DNA of 64,000 nt from Flavobacteriales bacterium (GTDB taxonomy: Bacteria > Bacteroidota > Bacteroidia > Flavobacteriales_D > Crocinitomicaceae): assembly GCA_022361195.1 (NCBI GenBank), contig JAKSBJ010000339.1, positions 49,561 to 113,560 of the forward strand, read 5' to 3'. The number at the start of each line of letters is the position of its first letter. Position 1 is the first letter of the stretch. Made by a program: the position numbers and the translations under genes. Positions 45,874 through 53,854 of this stretch are shown here, piece by piece. The notes below the pieces were generated by a model. That model was given only the letters and a program-made list of their open reading frames with translations, was not told the DNA's origin and did no database searches.

Positions 45874-45881
45874 CAAAACTA
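45874..45881 (-). promoter_or_regulatory. TAnnTTTG -7 box upstream of the CsgG-like gene
   Basis: TAGTTTTG on the minus strand, full match, 23 bp before the ATG at 45851. It is part of a 13-base sequence (45869-45881) that is repeated in inverse orientation at 44937-44949. Confidence 0.5.
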
Positions 45882-46120
45882 CTTGCGATTAACACCATTT
45901 TTAAATTGAAAAACGCATCGAAGTTTATTTATTTGCGAAAATCGCATAAAATTAAGTGTGGAGTAAGGATTTTAGTATTTAATTTGTTGAATTTTAGTTG
46001 CTTGTGCTTTTTAGTGGAGTTTTGTTGATAGGAATTAACTTTTCATTTGCGAGAAATTTGATTTGATTGATTTTCTGAGTCAAATTCAAGAAAACCAGCA
46101 GCTGAGATATTTCTAATCCA

Positions 46121-46128
46121 TAGTTTTG
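46121..46128 (+). promoter_or_regulatory. TAnnTTTG -7 box upstream of the tripartite RND pump operon
   Basis: TAGTTTTG followed by TC, full match, 20 bp before the ATG of the adaptor gene at 46149. No clear -33 element. Confidence 0.5.
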
Positions 46129-46148
46129 TCTTGAAATAAATTCATCCA

Positions 46149-47273
46149 ATGAAAATCCGACATATTGCAGTTATAGCACTTTTTGTATTGATTAATGTTT
46201 TGGTATTCTGGGCTTTATTTGGTCGTGGAGGCGAAAAAGAAGAGCAAAAAGAAGAAGAAGTTTACGTCCCTCATTTGGAAGCACTTCAAGTCAAAAATGA
46301 AAGCGAACAGTTTAAAACAGGGGGATATGGAACCATTTCTTCCTTTAATACGATTGACATAGCCTGTGAAGTTCAAGGGAAATTAATTAGCGGAAAACAT
46401 AAAATAAAGCCGGGGGTTAAATTCAAGAAAGGCGATCTTTTATTTAGAATCAATGACGCAGAGTCTCGTTATTCTATTGGAGCCAGAAAGAGCAATTTCA
46501 TAAATCTTATTGCCAATATCCTCCCGGATGTTAAAGTAGATTTTGGTTCTGAATATCAAAAATGGAAGGATTATATTGATCAAATAAAATTAAATAAACC
46601 TCTTCCTCAATTACCAGCGTGGAAAAGTGAAAAAGAGAAGATCTTTTTATCCAATCGAAATATTATTGGGGAGTACTTTAGTATAAAGAGTTTGGAGGAA
46701 CAATTGAGTAAATTTCAGGTTTATGCTCCCTTTTCTGGTGTTATTACCGAGGTGTATATGAATGACTTTGCAGTGGTAAATCCTGGTGCTAAAATCATGC
46801 AAATTGTCGAAACCGGAGATTACGAAGTTCCTGTTTCAATTCCACTTTCTCAATTGTCCTTAATTGAAATTGGAACTGAAGGTAAGATTTATTCGACAGA
46901 CGGAACTGAGAAAGGAATTGGAAAAGTAGTCCGAATTTCAGAGGTAATTAATCGAAATACCCAGTCAGTTGATGTGTATTTAAAAGCCATTCCTGCCGAA
47001 GGTGAACAGTTTATTCAAGGAGAGTACGTACGAGTCGAAATCAACCAAACAGGTGATTACAGTGGAATTAGAATTCCTGCCAATGGGGTAATGGACGATC
47101 AGGTTTATTTATACTCCAAAAAGGACTCCTCTTTGAAGAAACAAACTGTTCAGGTATTAAATGAAAACGAAAAAGGCGTTTTTGTGAGCGGTTTAAAAGA
47201 TGATCAATATGTCATCATTCAGGAGGTGATGAACTATTCGGACACACTTAAATACGGAATTATCTTAAGGTAA
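46149..47273 (+). CDS. RND efflux pump periplasmic adaptor (membrane fusion protein)
   Basis: Adaptor subunit of a tripartite efflux pump, 374 residues. N-terminal membrane anchor (IAVIALFVLINVLVFWALFG), then a short lipoyl half (VQGKLISGKHKIKPGVKFKKGDLLFRIND), a short helical hairpin region (about 110-180), the second lipoyl half (YAPFSGVITEVYMNDFAVV), the beta-barrel (IEIGTEGKIYSTDGTEK) and a membrane-proximal domain. First gene of the operon with permease and TolC-like genes; 4 bp to the next ATG. A promoter-like box is directly upstream. Confidence 0.93.
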   Translation: MKIRHIAVIALFVLINVLVFWALFGRGGEKEEQKEEEVYVPHLEALQVKNESEQFKTGGYGTISSFNTIDIACEVQGKLISGKHKIKPGVKFKKGDLLFRINDAESRYSIGARKSNFINLIANILPDVKVDFGSEYQKWKDYIDQIKLNKPLPQLPAWKSEKEKIFLSNRNIIGEYFSIKSLEEQLSKFQVYAPFSGVITEVYMNDFAVVNPGAKIMQIVETGDYEVPVSIPLSQLSLIEIGTEGKIYSTDGTEKGIGKVVRISEVINRNTQSVDVYLKAIPAEGEQFIQGEYVRVEINQTGDYSGIRIPANGVMDDQVYLYSKKDSSLKKQTVQVLNENEKGVFVSGLKDDQYVIIQEVMNYSDTLKYGIILR

Positions 47274-47277
47274 GACG

Positions 47278-50200
47278 ATGAGAACATTATTAGGAACTTT
47301 TATAAAGCAGCCGATATGGGCAAATGCCATGATCATCGTTACCTTGATGTTTGGTATTTATTCCTTTCTTCGGATGAACAAATCCTTTTTCCCGGAATTG
47401 GATCCACGCACAGTAATTGTCTCTGTGGTGTACCCTGGAGCTTCTCCAGAAGAGATGGAAGAAGGTGTGACCATTAAAATTGAGCAGGCATTAAGAGGGA
47501 TTGATGGAGTTGAGCAAATCACTTCAACCTCTTCTGAAAACATGGCTACTATTCGTATCAAAGGATATGAAAATGCAGACATGGATGAGGTGTATAAGGA
47601 TGTGGAAAATGGGGTAAACAGTATTAACTCTTTTCCTGTTGGTGCAGAAAAGCCGGTAATCAAAAGGCTTAAGTCTAACCCCATGTCTGAAATGGTGGCA
47701 ACGGTTGGTTTAACCGGTTCGGGTGATTTATGGGAATTAAAACGCGAAGCCGATAAAATTGAGGATGATCTTTTTGCATCTGGTTTAATTTCAATTATTG
47801 ATTTACGTGGGTTTCCGGAGACCGAAATGATCGTGGAAGTTCGGGAACATGACCTGTTGCGTTACAATATTTTGATTGATGAAATTCAGTTGGCAGTTCA
47901 ACGAAACAATCAGGATTTAACTGGGGGTATTCTCCGAAACTCAAAAGAAGAGTTGGTGATTCGATCAAGAGAACGAACTACAGATCCTAAAGAAATTGAG
48001 AAGATCGTGTTGCGAACTACCGCAAAAGGTGAAAAGATTACCATTGGCGACGTAGCTTCGGTTCGCTTAGCATTTTCCGAAAGTTCTATTGAAGTTTTTA
48101 ATCAGGGTGAACCTGCTATTTCTATCGACATCAAAAAAACACCCGATCAGGACTTGGGTGCAATGACTGATTTCATTAAGGATTACATTAAAAAATACAA
48201 TGAAAAAGGTTTGGCGACACAGCTTGATATGGAATACGAATATGCAGCTTCACTTGAAGATCGTATAAACCTTTTAACCAATAATGGACTTGTCGGTTTA
48301 GTGTTGGTTTTAATCGTGCTTGGTTTTTTCCTTAGTACCCGTTTATCCATGTGGGTGGCATTTGGAATTCCATTCTCCTTTTTAGGAATGTTTATCATCG
48401 CCACGGCAATGGGCTTAACCATTAATATGATTTCCCTTTTCGGGATGATTTTGGTGGTGGGAATTTTGGTGGATGATGGAATTGTAATTGCCGAAAATAT
48501 TTACTCTCATTTTGAAAGAGGGAAAAGTCCTTTTAAAGCGGCTTTAGATGGGGCGATGGAGGTAATGCCATCTGTATTCACATCCGTCTTAACAACCATT
48601 GCTGCATTCTCAATTCTATTGTTTGTAGAGAATATGGAAATGATGCGGGAAATGCCAATTGTTGTAATTCTGGCTCTGGCGTTTTCTTTAATTGAAGCTT
48701 TTATCATTCTACCGGTTCACCTGGCGAGTGTTAAGGTGCTCTCGAAAACTAAAGAAGGTACAGCTCGCTTTGCCATTCGTTCTAAAATCACTCAGTCCAT
48801 CAGTTATTTAAAGGACAAAATTTTTATGGATGTGTTGGTATTTGTGGTGAAACGTTATAGAGCTTATGTATTAATGCCCTTGCTGTTTACCGTGGCTGTG
48901 ATTGCATTAAGCGTAAATGGCTTCATCAATTTTACCTTTTTTCCAGAAATTAAGCCTGACAGAATCTTCCTGGAGGTAGCCTTTACCCAAGGTACTGGAA
49001 AAGAAATAACACGTGATTGGTTAGTAGAATCAGAACGTATGATTTTGGAGGCGAATGAGGAGTTAGCGGCTGAAACCGGAGATACTCTTCTGTCGGAACA
49101 TTCATTGACTTTAGGGAATTCCTTTAATATTGGTGAGTCTGGGTTCCATACAGGTTCTATTACCATGGTTATTGATGGCGAAGGAAAAGCTACCCCGGTA
49201 GATTCTTTGATGTCACGCGTTATGCGAAAGATCAACACCATCGAAAATACCAAATTGGCAACCAATGTGTACATAGGAGGGGCCATTCACACCTTTGGAA
49301 AACCCATCGAATATTCCTTTACCGGAAGTGATGATGAACAAATTCGTTTGGCAAAAGATCGATTTAAAGAGTATTTGAGTGAAATCGCATTGATCAATAA
49401 CTTAAAGGATAATGAGCCTTTGGGGAGAAAGGAAATCAATCTCAAAATGAAGCCAGAGGCTGATTTTTATGGGCTAAGCTTTTACGAAGTAACCCGTCAG
49501 GTTCGGCAGGGAATTTTTGGGCAGGAATCACAAAAAGTCATTTTAGGAACTGATGAAATAAAAGTGTGGGTCAGATACTTTGGAGAAGATAGAGAAGATC
49601 AGTTTGATTTGGACAATATGCGCATAAAAACTGCTGATGGAAAACAAATTCTATTGTCCGAATTAATGACAACTTCGGTTAAAAGAGGTCCTGTTAGTTT
49701 AAAACGACGAGATGGCAGAAGGGAGATTGTTGTTGATGCAAATGTGGAAGATCCTACTAAAGTTGGGGAGGTGAATTCACAAATTGTAAATGATATTATT
49801 CCGTTAATTAATGCCGAATTTCCAGCGGTAGATATTATTCAAAGAGGGCAGGGAGAAAGAAGTACAAAGGCCATGAATTCTATGATGGTGAATGTTTTGA
49901 TTCTCTTTACTGTGATGATTCTCATTATGTCCCTCAACTTTAAATCAGTTTCACAGGCTTTATTGGTTTTGTTGGTGGTTCCTGCTGGAGTTGCCGGTGG
50001 AATTTTGGGACATGTGTTAGTAGGATTACCAGTTTCCATTTTGAGTGCTTTTGGAATGATCGCATTAATTGGAATTTTGATCAACGATTCCATTGTATTC
50101 CTAGATAAGTACAACCGTAATTTGTTGGATGGCATGGAGCCCGTTCCGGCGGCTAAAGATGCAGCTAAGTCACGTTTTAGACCTATTTTACTGACAACAA

Positions 50201-50607
50201 TTACTACTGTTGCTGGTTTATTACCACTCTTAATGGAAACGAGTTTTCAAGCTCAATTCCTTATTCCAATGGCTACCTCTATTGCATTTGGTTTATTGTT
50301 TGGGACAGTGTTCATCTTATTCTTTTTCCCAACCATTATTTTAGCAAATGTCGATTTTAAACGAGCATGGAATTATGCTTTTAATAAAGAAAAGAACGTT
50401 GTGGTTGGGGCGCTTCGTTTAACTGCTTCACTGTGGATTTATTTACTCAGTTTTGTGCTGTTCCCTATCTATGTTTTCTTGCCAGAAAAAGGTTTTGGGA
50501 AGTTGTTGAAACTTCCGTGGAGGAATTTAGATGTAGGGAATGGAAAAGAATTGGAACCAGCTATGGTGAATTTGCATAAACAAAAAGAAAAGGAGGAGGA
50601 ACTATGA
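47278..50607 (+). CDS. RND efflux pump permease (AcrB/HAE1-like)
   Basis: Proton-driven inner-membrane permease, 1109 residues. It has the usual N-terminal start (FIKQPIWANAMIIVTLMFG), the first porter loop (VVYPGASPEEMEEGVTIKIE), helices 2-6 with GILVDDGIVIAENIYSHFER (two Asp near residue 399-400), the second porter loop, and helices 8-12 with GILINDSIVFLDKYNRN (Asn-Asp near 936). A C-terminal extension of about 60 residues with a further hydrophobic helix (LWIYLLSFVLFPIYVFLP) exceeds standard AcrB. Substrate unknown. Its last bases overlap the TolC-like gene (ATGA). Confidence 0.95.
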   Translation: MRTLLGTFIKQPIWANAMIIVTLMFGIYSFLRMNKSFFPELDPRTVIVSVVYPGASPEEMEEGVTIKIEQALRGIDGVEQITSTSSENMATIRIKGYENADMDEVYKDVENGVNSINSFPVGAEKPVIKRLKSNPMSEMVATVGLTGSGDLWELKREADKIEDDLFASGLISIIDLRGFPETEMIVEVREHDLLRYNILIDEIQLAVQRNNQDLTGGILRNSKEELVIRSRERTTDPKEIEKIVLRTTAKGEKITIGDVASVRLAFSESSIEVFNQGEPAISIDIKKTPDQDLGAMTDFIKDYIKKYNEKGLATQLDMEYEYAASLEDRINLLTNNGLVGLVLVLIVLGFFLSTRLSMWVAFGIPFSFLGMFIIATAMGLTINMISLFGMILVVGILVDDGIVIAENIYSHFERGKSPFKAALDGAMEVMPSVFTSVLTTIAAFSILLFVENMEMMREMPIVVILALAFSLIEAFIILPVHLASVKVLSKTKEGTARFAIRSKITQSISYLKDKIFMDVLVFVVKRYRAYVLMPLLFTVAVIALSVNGFINFTFFPEIKPDRIFLEVAFTQGTGKEITRDWLVESERMILEANEELAAETGDTLLSEHSLTLGNSFNIGESGFHTGSITMVIDGEGKATPVDSLMSRVMRKINTIENTKLATNVYIGGAIHTFGKPIEYSFTGSDDEQIRLAKDRFKEYLSEIALINNLKDNEPLGRKEINLKMKPEADFYGLSFYEVTRQVRQGIFGQESQKVILGTDEIKVWVRYFGEDREDQFDLDNMRIKTADGKQILLSELMTTSVKRGPVSLKRRDGRREIVVDANVEDPTKVGEVNSQIVNDIIPLINAEFPAVDIIQRGQGERSTKAMNSMMVNVLILFTVMILIMSLNFKSVSQALLVLLVVPAGVAGGILGHVLVGLPVSILSAFGMIALIGILINDSIVFLDKYNRNLLDGMEPVPAAKDAAKSRFRPILLTTITTVAGLLPLLMETSFQAQFLIPMATSIAFGLLFGTVFILFFFPTIILANVDFKRAWNYAFNKEKNVVVGALRLTASLWIYLLSFVLFPIYVFLPEKGFGKLLKLPWRNLDVGNGKELEPAMVNLHKQKEKEEEL

Positions 50608-51944
50608 TCCGTAAATTGTTTTTGTTCTTGTTTTTAGCAGGAGGATTATCCTCTTTTGCACAGGAAGATTTGAGTATTACTCAAGCTATTGAAAAGGCTT
50701 TGGAGAACAATTATCAAATCAAATTGGTAAAAGCCAATTTAGATGTTTCTAAGCAGCAAAACAGTTGGGGAATGGCTGGTATGTCACCTACCTTTTCTTT
50801 GAACTTAACCAATGCGGCAAACTTAACTGATAATACCAATAACCCAGCAACCTTCTTTCCAGGAGTGGTTTTCAACGATAATTTCTCTCCATCATTGGAT
50901 ATGAGTTGGACGGTTTTTAATGGTTTCGGAATTAGAATCAAGAAGGAACGTTTTGAGCAGTTAGAAGAGCAAACTAAAGGAAATGCCATTGTTGTGATTG
51001 AAACTACAATTTACGATGTCATCATTGCCTATTACAGTGCGTTGTTGCAAGACCGGAAGTTGGATATTACCCGTGATTTGCTCAATTACTCTCAGGACAA
51101 ATTGAAGTATTTTCATTTAAAAGGTGATTTAGGATTGAGCACCTCACTTGATGTGTTGGAGTTTGAGAATTTAGTGTTGACTGATTCTTCCAACTTGATT
51201 TTACAGGAATTGAATTACAAGAACGCCTTACGTAATTTAAACTTAGTGATGGGAGAGGATGTTGAAAATCAATACCAATTAACCGATTTAATGGAGTTTG
51301 ATGTACCAAAAGCTACTTATGGTGAATTGAGAGAATATATGTTTGCCAACAATCAAAATCTCAAAAATCAATTTATCAATTTTGAGTTGCAGGAACTCAA
51401 CGTGCAGGGGCAAAAAAGTGCTTTGTACCCAATGGTATCTTTAAATCTTGGATTTACACCATCGGTGGGCTACATTCAATCTTTTGGGGAAAATGAAATG
51501 TCTATTAGTACCAACAGCATAAACTACTCGGGAAGTGTTAGTGTTCGTTATACTTTGTTCAATGGTCTTCAGCGTAAGCGTAATATAGAAATCGCTAAAA
51601 TCCAACAACAAATAGCTGGTTTACAAATTGAGGAGTTGCAGTTGAGCATGTCACATCAATTACGATCTGTTTTTGAATTGTATCAAACTCAATCACAAAT
51701 AGAAGATATGAGTTTGCGAAAAGTACATCACGCCAAACTATTATGGGACTTGGGGAAGGATAAATACGATGGTGGACTCATTAATGTTTTTAATCTAAAC
51801 GACATTCGAGTTTCTTATCAGCAGGCACGATTAAATTATTACGACCGCCTTTTTGACCTCCTTAAAACGCATTACGATCTTCTGCGTTTAACGGGCACTA
51901 TTGCTCAAGAATATAAAGCAGAAAGCCAATTGGAAGAGGAATAG
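50604..51944 (+). CDS. TolC-family outer-membrane efflux protein
   Basis: Outer-membrane channel of the tripartite pump, 446 residues. Signal peptide (LFLFLFLAGGLSSFAQ), then two OEP repeats: first LSITQAIEKALENNYQIKL, and in the second half SALYPMVSLNLGFTPSVGY and SGSVSVRYTLFNGLQRKRN. Long helices between them form the periplasmic barrel. The ATG overlaps the permease stop by 4 bp and is preceded by AGGAGGAGGA, an unusually good Shine-Dalgarno sequence for Bacteroidota, although these bases also code the Glu-rich end of the permease. It converges with the glycosylase gene, with 1 bp between stops. Confidence 0.94.
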   Translation: MIRKLFLFLFLAGGLSSFAQEDLSITQAIEKALENNYQIKLVKANLDVSKQQNSWGMAGMSPTFSLNLTNAANLTDNTNNPATFFPGVVFNDNFSPSLDMSWTVFNGFGIRIKKERFEQLEEQTKGNAIVVIETTIYDVIIAYYSALLQDRKLDITRDLLNYSQDKLKYFHLKGDLGLSTSLDVLEFENLVLTDSSNLILQELNYKNALRNLNLVMGEDVENQYQLTDLMEFDVPKATYGELREYMFANNQNLKNQFINFELQELNVQGQKSALYPMVSLNLGFTPSVGYIQSFGENEMSISTNSINYSGSVSVRYTLFNGLQRKRNIEIAKIQQQIAGLQIEELQLSMSHQLRSVFELYQTQSQIEDMSLRKVHHAKLLWDLGKDKYDGGLINVFNLNDIRVSYQQARLNYYDRLFDLLKTHYDLLRLTGTIAQEYKAESQLEEE

Positions 51945-51945
51945 A

Positions 51946-52518
51946 CTAAGGAATTAATTTAGCTACTTTTTCTCTCAAAATCGGAACCAGGCTATCCTCA
52001 AACCATTCGTTTTTCTTTAACCAGAAACGGTTGCGTGGAGAAGGATGCGGCATTGGAAAATAGCGAGGAATATACTCTTCAAAATTCGATACTGTTTCAG
52101 TTAAAGTACGTTTGGCTTTATCTCCCAAATAATAACGTTGAGCATACATTCCAATGAGTAACACCAACTCTATATTGGGCATCTTCTCTAATAATAATGG
52201 ATGCCATTTGGGGCCACAACGCGGATCAGGTGGTAAGTCGCCCGATCGCCCTTTTCCAGGATAACAAAAGCCCATTGGAACAATTGCAAAAATTTCAGGA
52301 TCGTAAAATTGTTCGTCTGTGACGTTTAGCCACTTTCGCAATTGAATCCCCGAAGGATCATTCCATGGAATTCCGGTATTGTGAACACGTGTTCCGGGAG
52401 CTTGTCCCACTACTAAAATTCGCGAATTTTTACTGGCTCGTAAAACAGGGTTAGCTCCCAATTGTAGATCAGGTTCACAAAATCGGCAAGCTCTTATTTC
52501 TTTGAGTAATTTTTCCAT
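51946..52518 (-). CDS. Uracil-DNA glycosylase superfamily protein with probable 4Fe-4S site
   Basis: DNA repair glycosylase of the uracil-DNA glycosylase superfamily, 190 residues. Motif A is VVGQAPGTRVHNTGIPWND (residues 36-54) and motif B is MPHPSPRNRFW near residue 155. Four cysteines at 11, 14, 85 and 101 (C-x2-C ... C-x15-C) match the spacing of the iron-sulfur families (4 and related). No catalytic Asp/Asn of family 1 type is seen; the family 4-like use of the GQAPG motif is likely. It probably removes uracil from DNA, but some relatives act on other bases. Divergent from the alpha/beta hydrolase gene. Confidence 0.88.
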   Translation of the reverse strand: MEKLLKEIRACRFCEPDLQLGANPVLRASKNSRILVVGQAPGTRVHNTGIPWNDPSGIQLRKWLNVTDEQFYDPEIFAIVPMGFCYPGKGRSGDLPPDPRCGPKWHPLLLEKMPNIELVLLIGMYAQRYYLGDKAKRTLTETVSNFEEYIPRYFPMPHPSPRNRFWLKKNEWFEDSLVPILREKVAKLIP

Positions 52519-52520
52519 GG

Positions 52521-52606
52521 GTTAATGCTCTTGACTAAAGATAGACTTTTAGCGTAAATTTATTTTGTCAGGATTTGAAAACTTAGTCGATCTAATGGGC
52601 ATTAAC
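52521..52606. repeat. Nested inverted repeats in the divergent gap (GTTAATGC/GCATTAAC; GACTAA/TTAGTC)
   Basis: Outer arms 52521-52528 and 52599-52606, inner arms 52533-52538 and 52583-52588. Seen from each flanking gene, the word GCATTAAC precedes the start in the same orientation (2 bp before the glycosylase ATG and 29 bp before the hydrolase ATG), so a shared regulator site is possible. Confidence 0.4.
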
Positions 52607-52635
52607 TGACAATTGTATTTAAAAGCAGATTAATT

Positions 52636-53394
52636 ATGAAGAGCGAAAAAGTCATTTTTCACAATGCTAAAGGCCAAAGTCTATCGGCCCGAATTGAATT
52701 ACCTGAGGAGGGAGAAATAAGGGGATATGCGCTTTTTGCTCATTGTTTTACTTGTAATAAAAATTTAACTGCTGTCCGAACCATTGGACGGTCGTTAAGA
52801 GATAATGGGATTGCCGTTTTACGTTTTGATTTCACAGGATTAGGGGAAAGTGAAGGTGATTTTCAGGATACCAACTTTTCATCGAATGTAGAGGATTTGA
52901 TTTCAGCCGCTAAATTTTTGGAAGAGAATTATGCTGCGCCTGCAATTTTAGTGGGACACTCATTGGGTGGTGCAGCTGTTATTTTTGCAGCTAAACAGCT
53001 GGAGTCTGTAAAGGCGGTAGCAACTATTGGAGCACCATCTAATCCAAAACACGTTTCTCATTTATTAAAAGACGGTTTAGATGAAATCTCAGAAAAAGGA
53101 ATTGCCACTGTGAGTATTGGTGGACGAGACTTTACCATTCAAAAACATTTTTTAGAGGACATAAACGAACAAAATATGTCCGATACCTTACGTCATTTAG
53201 GAAAGGCACTGTTGGTACTACACTCTCCACAAGATGCAACTGTTGGAATTGAGAATGCAGCACAAATTTATCAAGCTGCCTGGCATCCAAAGAGCTTTAT
53301 TTCATTGGATGGGGCTGATCATTTGTTGAGTCGAAAAGAAGATTCGGATTATGTTGGGCAAATGATTTCGACTTGGGCTAGTCGGTATATTTAA
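52636..53394 (+). CDS. Alpha/beta hydrolase of the hydrolase-OsmC family, hydrolase domain only
   Basis: Serine hydrolase of 252 residues, cytoplasmic. Nucleophile elbow VGHSLGGAAV (Ser about 116), oxyanion region FAHCFTCNKNLTAVRTIG, FDFTGLGESEGDF, acid residue in LLVLHSPQDATV and His in LDGADHLLS. The FAHCFTCNKNL segment is typical of the bifunctional alpha/beta hydrolase/OsmC proteins, in which an OsmC peroxidase domain of about 140 residues follows. Here the protein stops right after the hydrolase fold and a terminator follows, so the OsmC part is absent. Substrate unknown. Confidence 0.88.
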   Translation: MKSEKVIFHNAKGQSLSARIELPEEGEIRGYALFAHCFTCNKNLTAVRTIGRSLRDNGIAVLRFDFTGLGESEGDFQDTNFSSNVEDLISAAKFLEENYAAPAILVGHSLGGAAVIFAAKQLESVKAVATIGAPSNPKHVSHLLKDGLDEISEKGIATVSIGGRDFTIQKHFLEDINEQNMSDTLRHLGKALLVLHSPQDATVGIENAAQIYQAAWHPKSFISLDGADHLLSRKEDSDYVGQMISTWASRYI

Positions 53395-53397
53395 ACT

Positions 53398-53433
53398 AAA
53401 AAGGCGATGTAAGTTCTACCTACACCGCCATTT
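53398..53433. terminator. Bidirectional terminator between the hydrolase and the DGPF gene
   Basis: Arms GGCGATGTA (53403-53411) and TACACCGCC (53421-53429) with one A-C mismatch and a 9-base loop, with an A run before and a short T run after, between two convergent genes. Confidence 0.7.
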
Positions 53434-53449
53434 CATTGATTAGTTTGAG

Positions 53450-53806
53450 TTAATTCCCGCCTATTGGCATGAGCGAGTGAATTTCTATCTGGCTTGGGAT
53501 GTCATCAAAAATTGGGTTGGATTTAGCAATTTGAACAGCTTCTTCCATACTCTTTGCAGAAATATGGAAATAGCCAGCTAAAACTTCTTTAGATTCGTTA
53601 AATGGTCCATCTTTTAAAACTCCATCTTCGGGTCTTACCAAACGGCTGTTTTTATCTTCTACCGGATTAGCGTTTTTGAGTTTTCCCTCTTTCACCAAAT
53701 TTCCAATGTAAGCACTTCCGTGTTCCATGTGTCTTTGCAATTGTTCAGGAGATAAATCTTTCCAAACGCTGCCTTCGGTTCTAACGATCAATAAAAATTC
53801 TTTCAT
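53450..53806 (-). CDS. YCII-related DGPF-domain protein, partner of the ECF42-type sigma factor
   Basis: Small cytoplasmic protein of 118 residues of the YCII-related/DGPF family. The name-giving motif is in LKDGPFNESKEVLAGYFHI (about 69-87), with the fold ending MEEAVQIAKSNPIF. Proteins of this family are the standard genomic partners of ECF42 sigma factors, and this gene lies 48 bp downstream of exactly such a sigma factor on the same strand. In characterised relatives the DGPF genes are targets of that sigma factor; the biochemical role remains unclear. It closes the minus-strand run that starts at 60472. Confidence 0.92.
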   Translation of the reverse strand: MKEFLLIVRTEGSVWKDLSPEQLQRHMEHGSAYIGNLVKEGKLKNANPVEDKNSRLVRPEDGVLKDGPFNESKEVLAGYFHISAKSMEEAVQIAKSNPIFDDIPSQIEIHSLMPIGGN

Positions 53807-53854
53807 CTTAAATAAAATTTAGTTGTTATTTCCCTTAGGACAATCGAGATTGAT

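Larger units (their letters stand above)
45852..46148. other. 297-bp divergent intergenic region, longest gap in the window
   Basis: No gene seen. It holds TAGTTTTG boxes at both ends (minus strand 45874-45881; plus strand 46121-46128), three TTGCGA words (45883, 45933, 46047), two of them within ATTTGCGA, and a short dyad TGCGA-AAA-TCGCA at 45934-45946. The middle is AT-rich without a hairpin of note. Confidence 0.5.

Noticed and set aside
48864..49286. 140-codon minus-strand frame inside the RND permease gene
   Set aside because: Antisense shadow of a conserved permease; low-complexity hydrophobic/Ser-rich product without motif.
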